A stretch of DNA of 64,000 nt from NCBI GenBank assembly GCA_029269125.1, contig JARHXX010000001.1, positions 186,001 to 250,000 on the forward strand, read 5' to 3'. Of this stretch, positions 53,768 to 63,375 are shown piece by piece. The position numbers and the translations under genes are program-made. The notes under the pieces are model-generated. The model was given only the letters and a program-made list of their open reading frames with translations. It ran no database searches and had not been told where the DNA came from. This DNA is from Kiritimatiellaeota bacterium B1221 (lineage in GTDB: Bacteria > Verrucomicrobiota > Kiritimatiellia > SS1-B-03-39 > UBA6053). Position 1 is the first letter of the stretch. Every line of letters begins with the position of its first letter.

Positions 53768-53841
53768 AACCATACCTCGAAAGAAACAAACCAACTGGCA
53801 AGTAAAACGTTTTATAAACAGGATCACAGCATAAACAGTAA

Positions 53842-53858
53842 CGCAAGTATAATCCCCC
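53842..53858 (-). promoter_or_regulatory. Candidate sigma-54 promoter of PEP-CTERM gene
   Basis: On the minus strand GG (53856-53855) and GC (53844-53843) are spaced by ten bases, with TTGC at the -12 element. This fits the -24/-12 pattern, although the -24 box (GGGGAT) is imperfect. It overlaps a CCCCC/GGGGG inverted repeat at 53854-53866. Transcription would start about 65 bases before the ATG. Confidence 0.35.
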
Positions 53859-53962
53859 ACCGGGGGTATAAAAATAAGCCCCCCCCCATCCCACGCCAAA
53901 TATCTTCATAATACACATATCATAAGATTGACATATATAACAAAACCGCTATACATCAATAC

Positions 53963-54379
53963 ATGAAACAGCCTCTGGATGTCTTTTACCACCTGATGTA
54001 TGAGCATGGACGCGGACTCCGCGACCTCGCTCTTTATACCATTCACACAGATCAAGTGGACACGGTTAAACAAAGCTTGGAACTTGAAAAAGTCGCTTAC
54101 CTTTTCAAAAAGTTGGATGACGGCAGAGTCAATGTTTATTTCGGACATGAAGCCTGCGTCAACATTGTGAATTCCTTCGGATCCTGCCCCCATTTTCAGC
54201 ATACGCCTGAGCAGGATTTTATGCTGGGAATTATGCTCGGTTACGACCGCACCCGTCAATGTGAACGCTATTTGGCTCGGAAAGAAGCACACCAGCCCTC
54301 CCTCCCTGATTGCGCAAAAACAGATAAAGTATGCAAAACCTGTATCCCGGAAAGGGATGCAGCCCACACCATCGCTTAA
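53963..54379 (+). CDS. DUF2023 family protein
   Basis: This 138-residue protein matches the DUF2023 pattern: FYHLMYEHGRGLRDLALYTIHTD, DDGRVNVYFGHEACVNIVNSFG, TPEQDFMLGIMLGYDRTRQCERYL. The family is often next to flavodoxin genes and of unknown function. An extra C-terminal stretch carries four cysteines in the order CAKTDKVCKTC plus an earlier one, which could bind a metal. The neighbour, ending convergently, is a ferredoxin, so an electron-transfer role is a reasonable guess. The 195-base upstream gap is AT-rich and shared with the divergent PEP-CTERM gene. Confidence 0.8.
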   Translation: MKQPLDVFYHLMYEHGRGLRDLALYTIHTDQVDTVKQSLELEKVAYLFKKLDDGRVNVYFGHEACVNIVNSFGSCPHFQHTPEQDFMLGIMLGYDRTRQCERYLARKEAHQPSLPDCAKTDKVCKTCIPERDAAHTIA

Positions 54380-54391
54380 GTCTCTAAAAGA

Positions 54392-54592
54392 CTAGGCTTC
54401 AGGCTGAAAAATTATCGCACCCGATTCAGGGCAAATCGGCATACAGCGGGGTCCGCCCATCACACCTTCACAATTGTTGCAGGCATCCCTGTCAATTTTG
54501 TATATGGGGCTCCCCTTACTGACCGCCTGCGTAGGACAAGCCACCCGACAGGCATCACAAGCAGTACAACGATCGGTAATAATAAATGACAT
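54392..54592 (-). CDS. 2x[4Fe-4S] ferredoxin
   Basis: The start MSFIITDRCTACDAC (66 residues) is chosen because GAGGAG lies six bases upstream; nine further residues in the longer frame lack support. The first cluster site is C-x2-C-x2-C-x3-CP (CTACDACRVACP). The second is CNNCEGVMGGPRCMPICPE, with a C-x2-C-x8-C-x3-C spacing. The eight-residue insertion is typical of ferredoxins with one high- and one low-potential cluster. It is a low-potential electron carrier in the cytosol. It converges with the DUF2023 gene, 12 bases apart. Confidence 0.92.
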   Translation of the reverse strand: MSFIITDRCTACDACRVACPTQAVSKGSPIYKIDRDACNNCEGVMGGPRCMPICPESGAIIFQPEA

Positions 54593-54821
54593 AAGAGACT
54601 CCTCGGTTTTGCATGACAATTATGGACTTCCTTTTAAGGCCCCCTACCCACTTCCTCAATATAAATTTTAATAAATCATTAACAAGCAACGCTTTACACC
54701 TATTACAAAATATAATTTCCTCAACGCATGTTTGACAAAGCAATCAATAAGCAGACCACTGCATTATATATTGAGGTTCCCCTAAAGGATTCAAATTCAA
54801 ACGCTTTCGGGATTCGCTGTA

Positions 54822-56591
54822 TTAGATTGATTCATTTTCGGACTGTAACCGATCCAGGTAATCAGTCACATCCACCAATTCCGGTTTCGCGTATTCCGGG
54901 GCTGCACCCGCCACTCGTTTAAGTTTTTTTCTTTTAATCCAAAACTCTGAATGCCCCTCCAGCAACGCAATGGTTTTACTGTGCTTTACGATGCGGTCCA
55001 ATGCGTCCACATATTTGGTCAAATAAATTCCCGCCTCCGGTGACATGGTTCCCTCTTTGCCTGCCAACCGGTCATTGTAATGGGAGCGAAAATCCAAGCT
55101 GCTTTTCATGTAATCATCTCTGGCCTCCAATATGGACCGGGCCATCTTTTGAAATTTTTTCAATTCAGGATCCAGAGAATGGATGGTGAGACGCAGCACT
55201 TTTAAGGCGGAACCATACAGCTGAAACCACTCCGCCAAAAGATCTTCTTCAAACAAAACCTGCCTGCCTGTCAGCCGGACCACCGTAATTTCACGTAACC
55301 GGTCCACATGATCCCCGATCCGCTCCAAATTTGACATACAGCGGTTCACATGCTGAATCATCACCGCCTGCCGCTTGGAGAGGCGCTGCCTCGTCAATTT
55401 CTTCACATAGGACTCCATCTCCACTTTAATTTCATTCACCACTTCCTCGTTTCGGATAATGGCCCGAACCGTTTTCCGATCAACGGAACGAAACAATTCC
55501 GCATGCAAGAGCATACTTCGCTTTGTCAAAATCGCGGCCCGCCGCAACTCCCGCACGCAGGCCGAAATTGCCTGTTCCGGATGGGTGAGCAACTCATCAT
55601 CCAGAAAGCTACCATCCGGCATCGCTTTTTTGGAAGGGGTGATCCAGACCACCCCTTTCGCATAGAATCCCGCCACGGGTAAAAGCAACAAGGCGCTCAA
55701 GACCATGCGCATCATATTGGCATTCGCCGCCTGATGCACCAGATCTCCCGGAATCGCCCCCATCCATTTGTAGATCCAGGGCGAAATTGCCAGACCCACC
55801 GCAACCGAAAAAAGATTAAATACCAGATGGCTGACTGCGGTACGGCGCGCCTGGATACTGGTACCGATACTCCCCAGTAATGCCGTTACACAGGTGCCGA
55901 TTCCCGCCCCAATCACAATGGGATAGGCGCCGGGCAAGCTGGTGATCGCCCCGGCATGTATAAGTGCAAACACCATGCCAATCGTCGCACCACTGCTTTG
56001 AATCACCGCGGTAATCCCTGCTGCGATCCCCACCCCCATCAGGGCCCCTCGCCAGTGGGTGCCATCGACCACCGCCAAAAATGGGGCAAGTGTATCCCGA
56101 TAAGGGGCAACCGCATCGCTCATGGTGCTCATCCCCAAAAACAAAAGTCCAAATCCTAAAAAAGCTTTGCAGCCGGCTTTTTTCTTTTCCCCCCGCAGCA
56201 ACATGCTCCCCAAAAAACCTACCGCAATCGCAAATAAACTGTACTCGCTGATTTTAAATGAAATCAATTGCATCGACAACGTGGTGCCGACATTGGCGCC
56301 AAAGATTACCGGCACCGCTTGAGGCAAAGTGATAAGACCCGCATTCACAAAACCCACCAGCATCACGGTGGCGGCAGAACTTTGTACCAGAAACCCCAAA
56401 CCACTCCCCAAGCCCAAGCCCGTTACCCGGTTACGGGTGGCCCGGTGAATCAGCGACCGCATTCCCTGACCCGCCAGCCCCACCAAACCGGCAGTCATGG
56501 TCTGCATGCCAAACAAAAACAAAGCCAGTCCGCCCAGCAAACTGAAAATAAGTAAAAAGCCCTCTTTTGAAAAAATCCATGCCCAGTTCAT
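54822..56591 (-). CDS. Na/Pi cotransporter family protein with PhoU-like tail
   Basis: This 589-residue protein is related to NptA/YjbB and SLC34-type sodium-phosphate cotransporters. The two inverted repeats carry LVQSSAATVMLVGFVNAGL and AVIQSSGATIGMVFALIHAG, the Q-S-S-A-T motifs of substrate sites, with FGANVGTTLS and IGAGIGTCVTALLGSIG. About nine membrane helices fill residues 10-330. The C-terminal 240 residues form a PhoU-like helical domain (RAAILTKRSMLLHAEL, NRCMSNLERIGDHVDRLREI). Probable role: phosphate uptake or efflux with regulation through the PhoU part. Confidence 0.92.
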   Translation of the reverse strand: MNWAWIFSKEGFLLIFSLLGGLALFLFGMQTMTAGLVGLAGQGMRSLIHRATRNRVTGLGLGSGLGFLVQSSAATVMLVGFVNAGLITLPQAVPVIFGANVGTTLSMQLISFKISEYSLFAIAVGFLGSMLLRGEKKKAGCKAFLGFGLLFLGMSTMSDAVAPYRDTLAPFLAVVDGTHWRGALMGVGIAAGITAVIQSSGATIGMVFALIHAGAITSLPGAYPIVIGAGIGTCVTALLGSIGTSIQARRTAVSHLVFNLFSVAVGLAISPWIYKWMGAIPGDLVHQAANANMMRMVLSALLLLPVAGFYAKGVVWITPSKKAMPDGSFLDDELLTHPEQAISACVRELRRAAILTKRSMLLHAELFRSVDRKTVRAIIRNEEVVNEIKVEMESYVKKLTRQRLSKRQAVMIQHVNRCMSNLERIGDHVDRLREITVVRLTGRQVLFEEDLLAEWFQLYGSALKVLRLTIHSLDPELKKFQKMARSILEARDDYMKSSLDFRSHYNDRLAGKEGTMSPEAGIYLTKYVDALDRIVKHSKTIALLEGHSEFWIKRKKLKRVAGAAPEYAKPELVDVTDYLDRLQSENESI

Positions 56592-56727
56592 CCTTAAAGC
56601 TTACCTTACTCACTGAAGATAAGACCAGAGAAAAGTGGGGCGGCGGACGACACAGCCTGATTCAAACCGTCCAAAACATAAAAATTTCACATAGAATTGA
56701 TTAATATTCTAAATAATTTATTCAGGA

Positions 56728-57192
56728 ATGATGAATGATGCAGAAAAGATAGATTTCATTTTCCAAACCGGAAAAAACACACGTATGCACCTGGAAGAAA
56801 AGGTTTTCCGACAGCTAAACGCCAAAAACCCCCTCTTTTCAGAACTCTCTTCTGTGCAAATGAAAGTGGCGATGTATATCCATCAGTCACAACCGATCGG
56901 TCTCACCCAACTTGCGGATCATCTGGGGCTCTCCCACCCATCCGCTTCGGTCATTGTGGAAAAGTTAGTCGAAAAAGAAGTCGTCAGCCGCGAAACAGAT
57001 CCCGCGGATCGCAGACGCATCCAATTACGGATTCACGCGAAATCGGAAACCAGGGTCAATGAGATCATGAACCGTTTTCAAAGTGGATTTGCAGATATTG
57101 CCTGTAAGGTTGGAGATGAAAATTTAGAACGTTGGTATCAGGTTGCCCTAAAGTTAAATGAAATTCTTGAAATTGAAAAATCCCCTAAATGA
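56728..57192 (+). CDS. MarR-family transcriptional regulator
   Basis: This 154-residue winged-helix regulator has QMKVAMYIHQSQPIGLTQLADHLGLSHPSASVIVEKLVEKEVVSRETDPADRRRIQLRI as helices 2-4 and wing, with the D-x-R-R-x-x-L/I hallmark of MarR. The last helix (WYQVALKLNEILEIE) serves dimerisation. AGGA lies just upstream of the tandem ATG codons; either could be used. It overlaps the membrane fusion gene by four bases (ATGA), so it is the first gene of a four-gene efflux operon and probably represses it in response to a toxic ligand. Confidence 0.92.
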   Translation: MMNDAEKIDFIFQTGKNTRMHLEEKVFRQLNAKNPLFSELSSVQMKVAMYIHQSQPIGLTQLADHLGLSHPSASVIVEKLVEKEVVSRETDPADRRRIQLRIHAKSETRVNEIMNRFQSGFADIACKVGDENLERWYQVALKLNEILEIEKSPK

Positions 57193-58508
57193 ATAAGCAT
57201 ACCCCCACCCCTCTCCTATTCGCCCGGTCCGGTTGCTCGATTGCGGTCGTTATTGTTGCAATCTTCATTGCAATCCTCTTGGTGAAATCACGGCCTGAAA
57301 CCCAAACCCAGGAACCTGAAGAGCCGGTTCTCGCAGTGAACCTGCAAACGGTTCGCCCCACCGAGTTGGTGGTGGACATTGAAACCCAGGGCATTGTGAA
57401 ACCCGTAAGAAAAGTCATGCTCTCCCCCCAGGTGGGTGGCGAAGTGCTGGAAATGCCCGTAGAGCTGAAAGCAGGAGACCTGGTTAAAAAAGATCAACTC
57501 CTGCTCAAGATCAATCCCGTCGATTACGAAACCGCACTGGCGGAAGCGAGATCCGCGGTGTCCCGTATCGAAGCGGGGCTCTCCCTCCTGGACATCAATG
57601 AGAAAGCAGACCAGGCACAGTTAAAACTTTCAGAACGTTCACGTGACTTAACCCGCAAAGACTACGAACGGACCAAAAAGCTTTCGGATGAAGGACAAGC
57701 CGTATCCGTTTCAGTTGTGGAAAGTAACGAACGGGCACTGACCCAATCAGAAAGCCAGGTCCTGCAGCTCCGACAATCTTTGGCGCAAGTGCCCAGCCGG
57801 AAAAAAGAACTGCAAAGTGAACTCGCCGCCGCAAAAGCACGGGTGAAACAAAATGAATTACAATGGGCACGCACATCCATCCGCTCGCCTTTTGATGCGC
57901 GGGTAATAGAATCCAGGGTGGAAATCGGTGAGGTACTGAATCCGGGAGAGATGATTTTTGAACTTGCCGATGACTCGAGCCTGGAAATCGCCGTCCCTGT
58001 AACCGCATCGGATTTACGCAACTGGATCCCCTTCGAGAAAAGAAGTCCGGCCGATCAAGGTTGGTTCCCTCCCCTGCAAAAAGTTCCGGTGTCCATCCGC
58101 TGGTCCGAGTCCAGTCAAGACCTTGAATGGCAGGGAAGGTTAGACCGGCTGATCCGCTTTGACGCCACTACCCGCACCGCCATGTTAGCCGTTCGGATTT
58201 CCGGAGAACAGTTGGTTGCACGGGATAGCGGCCTTCCCCTTACCGAAGGAATGTTTTGCCAGGTGAGCATCCCCGGAAAAGAACTGAAAAATGTGTTCAA
58301 ACTCCCCAGGACCGCTGTCACCTTCGACAATCAGTGCTATGTGGAAAAAGATGGCAAACTTAAAACTGTACAGGTGACCATCGCCAGATCCCAGGGCGAT
58401 GATGTTTATATCTCCGACGGCATTGCATCCGGGGACCGCGTGATCACCACCCGTTTGGTGGCTCCCCTGGAAGGAATCAAATTGGTCGAAGCCGGAGGCG
58501 AAGAATGA
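57189..58508 (+). CDS. RND efflux periplasmic adaptor (membrane fusion protein)
   Basis: This 439-residue protein has an N-terminal membrane helix (SIAVVIVAIFIAILLV). The lipoyl-like halves are seen in QGIVKPVRKVMLSPQVGGEVLEMPVELKAGDLVKK and the return segment RVKQNELQWARTSIRSPFDARVIESRVEIGEVL. The helical hairpin lies between (about 110-215), and a beta-barrel and proximal domain end with GIASGDRVITTRLVAPLEGI. It joins the RND pump to the TolC-type channel. Both flanking genes overlap by four bases, so stoichiometric translation is likely. Confidence 0.94.
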   Translation: MNKHTPTPLLFARSGCSIAVVIVAIFIAILLVKSRPETQTQEPEEPVLAVNLQTVRPTELVVDIETQGIVKPVRKVMLSPQVGGEVLEMPVELKAGDLVKKDQLLLKINPVDYETALAEARSAVSRIEAGLSLLDINEKADQAQLKLSERSRDLTRKDYERTKKLSDEGQAVSVSVVESNERALTQSESQVLQLRQSLAQVPSRKKELQSELAAAKARVKQNELQWARTSIRSPFDARVIESRVEIGEVLNPGEMIFELADDSSLEIAVPVTASDLRNWIPFEKRSPADQGWFPPLQKVPVSIRWSESSQDLEWQGRLDRLIRFDATTRTAMLAVRISGEQLVARDSGLPLTEGMFCQVSIPGKELKNVFKLPRTAVTFDNQCYVEKDGKLKTVQVTIARSQGDDVYISDGIASGDRVITTRLVAPLEGIKLVEAGGEE

Positions 58509-61500
58509 TGATCTCTCATCGACGCCGGCTGGCGAACAGGCGTTCCCGGGAAAAACGCGAAGGAAGCAAACCCAAAAGCACCCTGCTCTCGGCCTTTGCC
58601 TCGAATGTGGTGTTTGCCAACATCATGATCTTTTTGATGTTCCTGATGGGACTGGTAGCGATCAATTTAATGCGGCGGGAAATGTTTCCAGAAATGTCGT
58701 TGGATTTAATCTCCGTAAATGTCGCCTATCCCGGTGCCGACCCTGAAGAAGTTGAAGAAGGAATCCTCCGGAAAATCGAGGATGTCCTGCAGGGTGAATC
58801 CGGAATTAAGGAACTGCAAACCAGCGCAAATGAAAATTTGGGAACGGCCATTATTACCGTCGACGAAAAATCAGATACCCAAAAAGTTCTGGATCGGGTC
58901 ACTTCCAAAATCAATAGCATCAGCACTTTCCCTGCAGATGCAGAGAACCCGGTCATCACCGAACTCATTTTAGAGGATCCCGTCATGATTTTATCCCTCT
59001 CGGGAAACATGGATGAAGCTCGCCTCAAAGAATGGGCAGAGCGGGTCAAAGAAGATTTACTGCAACGGGATGCCATCACCATTGTCGATATTTTCGGTGC
59101 CCGGGACTATGAGATTTCCGTGGAAATTTCCGAGGAAAAACTCCGGGAATATCAACTGAACCTGGAACAGGTCATGCGAAGCATTCAAGCGCATAATCTG
59201 AATGTGCCGGGAGGACTGCTCCGCAGTAATGCCGAAGTCGTTCGCATTCGGACCCTGGGCAGGAAATACACCGGCGAAGAGATTTCAAAAATTCCAGTTG
59301 CCTATGATCCGGATGGGCGCACCGTCACCCTGGATATGGTGGCGGAAGTCATTGATGGTTTTACCGAAGATGCGATTCGCCCCGGCATTGACGGTCAACC
59401 CGCCCTCTTCCTCTACATCAAAAAAACCAGCCAGCAGGATGCGATTGATATTTCGGAGAGCACTCTGGAATTTCTGGCCGAGCGTAAAGAAGTTCTGCCT
59501 GAAAATTTAAAGCTGGGATTAATTTTTGACTCCACCGATATGCTGCGCGCACGTATCGATCTATTGGTCAAAAATGGGATCATCGGCTTGATTCTGGTCT
59601 TTCTCCTGCTCTGGTTGTTTTTGGATTTGCGTTTAAGCTTTTGGGCCGGCATGGGCATGCCGATTTCGATTGCAGGCGCGCTGGTCATCCTCTGGGCTGT
59701 GGGCGGTTCCCTGAACATGATTTCTCTGTTCGGACTCATCATGGTTTTGGGGATTATTGTAGATGATGCCATTGTGGTGGGTGAAGCCATCTACCATCAC
59801 CAACAGCAACCCGGTGCCAATGCGCTGGAATCCGCAATCAAAGGCGTCAGCGAGGTGGGCATGCCCGTATTGGGAGCCGTGCTTACCACCATCCTGGCCT
59901 TCATTCCGCTGATGTTTGTGGGAGGGATCATGGGAAAATTCATTTCCATCCTTCCCGTGGTGGTGATTGCCTGTTTGCTGGTATCTCTCTACGAATGCCT
60001 GTTTCTGCTTCCCGCACATTTGGGGGTGCACCTGCCCGCAAAACGTAAAACCAGCAACCGGATGGAACGATTCTTCCACAGCCTGCACCACCATACCGGC
60101 AAGCGCCTGGAACGCTTTTCCGCCGGCCCCTATCAACAGTTCCTGAATTTAGCCCTCTCATGGCGCTATATGGCACTCGCGATTGCCGTCAGTATTTTAG
60201 TCATCACCCTCGGCGTGGTGGCCAGTGGACGCATCCGCATTCAAATGTTTCCCACCTTCGACAGTTTTATGCTTACCGCAGTTGTCGAATTTCCGAATGG
60301 GACTCCGATTGAAGAAACCGAAAAGGCATTGGATCAAATTGACGAAGCCACCGCCCGTCTCAACCAAAAAATTGAGACCCGGAGCGGGAAACCCGGAGTG
60401 GAAAAAGTTCAGCGCCTCTCCGGACAAAACCTCAATGATCCTTATGCGGCCACCGGCGAAAATATCGGCTCGGTCCAAATCATTCTGGTGGAAAGTACCG
60501 ACAGGAAATTGGGCTCGGAAGAAATTATGACCTTGTGGGAAGAGGAAATTGGATTTATCGCCGGAGCCGAAGCCCTGTCAGTTGAAGAACTCAACGCCGG
60601 CCCCCCGGGAAAACCCGTGGATGTGCGAATCAAAGGATCTGATTTGAATGAAATGCGCGAGGTGTCGGATAAACTCAAACGGGTCCTCGCCCGCTATCCG
60701 GGAACCAGCCAAATTCAAAGCGACATGCGTCCCGGAAAAAATGAGATTCGGTTTACGTTAAAACCCGAAGCCGTAAATCTCGGAATAACCGTTGCGGATC
60801 TGGGGCAGCAGCTGAACCGTGCCTATTACGGCGGGGAGGCGCTCCGCCTGCAGCGCGGACGCGACGAAATCAAAGTGATGGTCCGCAACACCGCAACAGA
60901 AAGAAGTCAATTGGCGGACTTGGAAAAAATCCGTATCCGCACCGCAGATGGACGGGAGGTCCCCCTGCTCGCGGTGGCGGAAATGAACACCGGCCCCGGC
61001 TTTGCCAGCATCACCCGTATCGACGGCCTCCGTTCCATTGGAGTGAGTTGCAACGTCGACAAAAAGAAAACGCCGGCCTCGAAAATCATTAAAGATTTAG
61101 AAACCAAAGTGTTTCCAGAACTGTTAAAAGACCACCACGGTATCTATCTGGAATTTCAAGGACAACAAAAAGATTCAGCAGAGTCTTTTGAATCCCTGCT
61201 CATTGGTTTTCCCATTGCGTTGGTGGGCATTTATGTGATCATTGCCACCATTTTCCGCTCCTACATTCAACCACTCATCATCATGCTGACCGTCCCCTTT
61301 GGCATTATCGGTGCGGTGCTGGGTCATGTGTTCAAAGGGGTGGATTTATCTCTCATGAGTTTGTTCGGTATCGTCGCCCTTGCGGGGGTGGTGGTGAACG
61401 ATGCGATTGTGCTGATTGAATCCTTTAACCACAACATTCAGGAAGGCAAAGATGTGGTCGAAGCTTTGCATGAAGCGGGTAAACGACGCTTCCGCGCAGT

Positions 61501-61753
61501 GTTCCTCACCACCCTCAGTACGGTGGGCGGTCTCTCCCCACTTATTATGGAAAAAGACCTTCAGGCACAGTTCCTGATCCCCATGGCACTCTCCATTGCC
61601 GCCGGCGTCGCATTTGCCACTTTGCTGACCTTACTTTTAATCCCAAGTTTACTTTTAATTTTAAGTGATCTACGCATAGGATGGCACTACTTGCGACATG
61701 GGGATAAGCCCAAAACCCGTGCAGAACTTGAACCCGCAAAACTGCGAAAATAA
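58505..61753 (+). CDS. RND-family multidrug efflux permease
   Basis: This 1082-residue inner-membrane proton antiporter has twelve membrane helices in two halves. It has large periplasmic loops: DLISVNVAYPGADPEEVEEGILRKIE in the first porter domain and VEFPNGTPIEETEKALDQ in the second. TM4 carries the proton relay acids (LGIIVDDAIVVGEAIYHH), and TM10 shows VVVNDAIVLIESFNH. The N-terminal 30 residues are basic and longer than usual. It is closest to the HAE-type branch rather than to metal pumps, so amphiphilic drugs or lipids are likely substrates. Confidence 0.94.
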   Translation: MMISHRRRLANRRSREKREGSKPKSTLLSAFASNVVFANIMIFLMFLMGLVAINLMRREMFPEMSLDLISVNVAYPGADPEEVEEGILRKIEDVLQGESGIKELQTSANENLGTAIITVDEKSDTQKVLDRVTSKINSISTFPADAENPVITELILEDPVMILSLSGNMDEARLKEWAERVKEDLLQRDAITIVDIFGARDYEISVEISEEKLREYQLNLEQVMRSIQAHNLNVPGGLLRSNAEVVRIRTLGRKYTGEEISKIPVAYDPDGRTVTLDMVAEVIDGFTEDAIRPGIDGQPALFLYIKKTSQQDAIDISESTLEFLAERKEVLPENLKLGLIFDSTDMLRARIDLLVKNGIIGLILVFLLLWLFLDLRLSFWAGMGMPISIAGALVILWAVGGSLNMISLFGLIMVLGIIVDDAIVVGEAIYHHQQQPGANALESAIKGVSEVGMPVLGAVLTTILAFIPLMFVGGIMGKFISILPVVVIACLLVSLYECLFLLPAHLGVHLPAKRKTSNRMERFFHSLHHHTGKRLERFSAGPYQQFLNLALSWRYMALAIAVSILVITLGVVASGRIRIQMFPTFDSFMLTAVVEFPNGTPIEETEKALDQIDEATARLNQKIETRSGKPGVEKVQRLSGQNLNDPYAATGENIGSVQIILVESTDRKLGSEEIMTLWEEEIGFIAGAEALSVEELNAGPPGKPVDVRIKGSDLNEMREVSDKLKRVLARYPGTSQIQSDMRPGKNEIRFTLKPEAVNLGITVADLGQQLNRAYYGGEALRLQRGRDEIKVMVRNTATERSQLADLEKIRIRTADGREVPLLAVAEMNTGPGFASITRIDGLRSIGVSCNVDKKKTPASKIIKDLETKVFPELLKDHHGIYLEFQGQQKDSAESFESLLIGFPIALVGIYVIIATIFRSYIQPLIIMLTVPFGIIGAVLGHVFKGVDLSLMSLFGIVALAGVVVNDAIVLIESFNHNIQEGKDVVEALHEAGKRRFRAVFLTTLSTVGGLSPLIMEKDLQAQFLIPMALSIAAGVAFATLLTLLLIPSLLLILSDLRIGWHYLRHGDKPKTRAELEPAKLRK

Positions 61754-61766
61754 ATCAGCTCTTTTT

Positions 61767-63089
61767 ATGAAAACCTTTATCAGTCTCGTATTACTCTTTC
61801 CCGCATCTCTTTTCGCCCAAGCTGAATTCCTCACTTTAGAAAAAGCCTGGGAAATGGCGCTGCAGGAGAACCCCAGCGAAGAAGTCGCCCGGGCTCGGCT
61901 GAACCAGGCAAAAGCCCGCTATCAACAAGCCCGAAGCCGTTATCAACCCACCTTGGGTTTGAGCGCATCCGGCTACAAAGTAAAATATTCCGATACCGCG
62001 CTGGATCAATATCCCAGCGGCACCCCCGACAATGCCGAATTATATGATGCGAGTCTACAAGCCACATGGCTGCTTTGGGACAGCGGTGTACGCAAAAACA
62101 CCGTTGCCTCATCGGACTACCTGCAGCAAGCTTCTGAAGCCTCACAAATGGACAGTCGGGAACAGTTGCTGGCCGAAGTGGGACAAGCGTTTACGGCCGC
62201 CCAATTGGCCCGGGCAAACCTTCGAATTGCCGAAGCGGATGTGGAATTCCAAAACCGCCAATTGGAAAACAGTATCCGTAAAGAACAAGCCGGTCTGGAT
62301 AGCCGCACCGACCGACTCAATTTTGAGATTCGTAAACTGGACGCCGAAAACACCGCGGTCCAGCAGGAGGCCAACTTCGTCAGTTCCATGGCAGCCCTGG
62401 GCGCGCTTTTGGGGCAGCCGATCGGTAATCAGCTTCCCCCTCCCGTCACCCTTAAACCTGACGATGACAGCCTTCCCACAGAAATCCCCGATGTGGAAAC
62501 TTTGTGGAATCAGGCCCGGGAAAGCTTACCTCTTCTTCGCCAAAGTCATTTCCAGGTTGAAGCTTCACGTGCCAATATGAATGCGCTTAAAGGAGAATAT
62601 GGACCGGACCTTTCCCTCTTTGGGAATCTGAATGCGGAACGGGAAAGCGACCCCGCTTTCGCTTCTGACGATTTAGGAAATGCCGTTGGCATTCAACTCT
62701 CTTGGGATCTTTGGACCGGCAACGTCCGAAAGCAAAGAGTGATAGAAGCTGATTATCAACTACGTGAATCCCAAGCCACATTCCGCCAACAGCAACTGCA
62801 GGCCTTATCCGTGATAAAGCAGGCCCATGCGGAGTTTCTCGCCAGTGTTGCATCCGAAAACCTCAGTGCAAAAACCTTGGCTCTCAGCGAAGAAAACCGG
62901 AACTTGGTGGAAGCTTCTTACCAGGCCGGACGGGAAACCCTCCTCCGCCTCAATGAAGCCCAGCGGGATTTCAACAATGCCGGCTCCCGCTACGTGGCCT
63001 CGCGTCTGCAACGCCAACTCGCCTGGATCCGCATCCAGCAAGCCACCGGCACTTTACGGAACCAAGTCGGCGCACCTGAAGACAACTAA
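61767..63089 (+). CDS. TolC-family outer membrane channel protein
   Basis: The start MKTFISLVLLFPASLFAQA (440 residues) gives a clean signal peptide; the longer frame overlaps the permease gene. Two OEP repeats are seen: LEKAWEMALQENPSEEVARARLNQAKARYQQARSRYQP and the later ALKGEYGPDLSLFGNLNAE, followed by VGIQLSWDLWTGNVRKQR. Long helical coils form the periplasmic tunnel. It completes the MarR-MFP-RND-TolC operon, giving a full tripartite pump spanning both membranes. Confidence 0.93.
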   Translation: MKTFISLVLLFPASLFAQAEFLTLEKAWEMALQENPSEEVARARLNQAKARYQQARSRYQPTLGLSASGYKVKYSDTALDQYPSGTPDNAELYDASLQATWLLWDSGVRKNTVASSDYLQQASEASQMDSREQLLAEVGQAFTAAQLARANLRIAEADVEFQNRQLENSIRKEQAGLDSRTDRLNFEIRKLDAENTAVQQEANFVSSMAALGALLGQPIGNQLPPPVTLKPDDDSLPTEIPDVETLWNQARESLPLLRQSHFQVEASRANMNALKGEYGPDLSLFGNLNAERESDPAFASDDLGNAVGIQLSWDLWTGNVRKQRVIEADYQLRESQATFRQQQLQALSVIKQAHAEFLASVASENLSAKTLALSEENRNLVEASYQAGRETLLRLNEAQRDFNNAGSRYVASRLQRQLAWIRIQQATGTLRNQVGAPEDN

Positions 63090-63345
63090 ACGGAGCCTTC
63101 ACTCACCCGCAGCTTCCCCGGGCGGTCCCCCGAAGTCTGGGTGGCCTCTCGGCATATTCCACAACTGAAAGATTCCCGGCTTTCGTGTCCAGGGGGTCAA
63201 TACCCGCTGTGCCCCCCCAAATAAGCACGGGTTGACCCTCGACGCGTTGAATGACCCCAACCGCAGGCATGGATAAACCCTCGCAGGAAGGTGCCCCTCT
63301 CTCTGCTGCAAACCATATCCAACATTTTGTATTTTGCCATTGACA

Positions 63346-63360
63346 GGTGGCTAGTCCACC
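63346..63360 (+). promoter_or_regulatory. Palindromic operator before GntR gene
   Basis: GGTGG-CTAGT-CCACC lies directly after a TTGACA at 63340-63345 and 15 bases before the GntR-type start. Its 5-base arms and centre suit a GntR dimer, suggesting autoregulation. Bases 63090-63339 contain no gene I can support. Confidence 0.45.
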
Positions 63361-63375
63361 ATCCACTATAGACGC

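Noticed and set aside
53768-53899. Longer N-terminus of the PEP-CTERM protein
   Set aside because: The upstream codons have no Shine-Dalgarno and would hide the signal peptide; GAGG is placed for the ATG at 53767.
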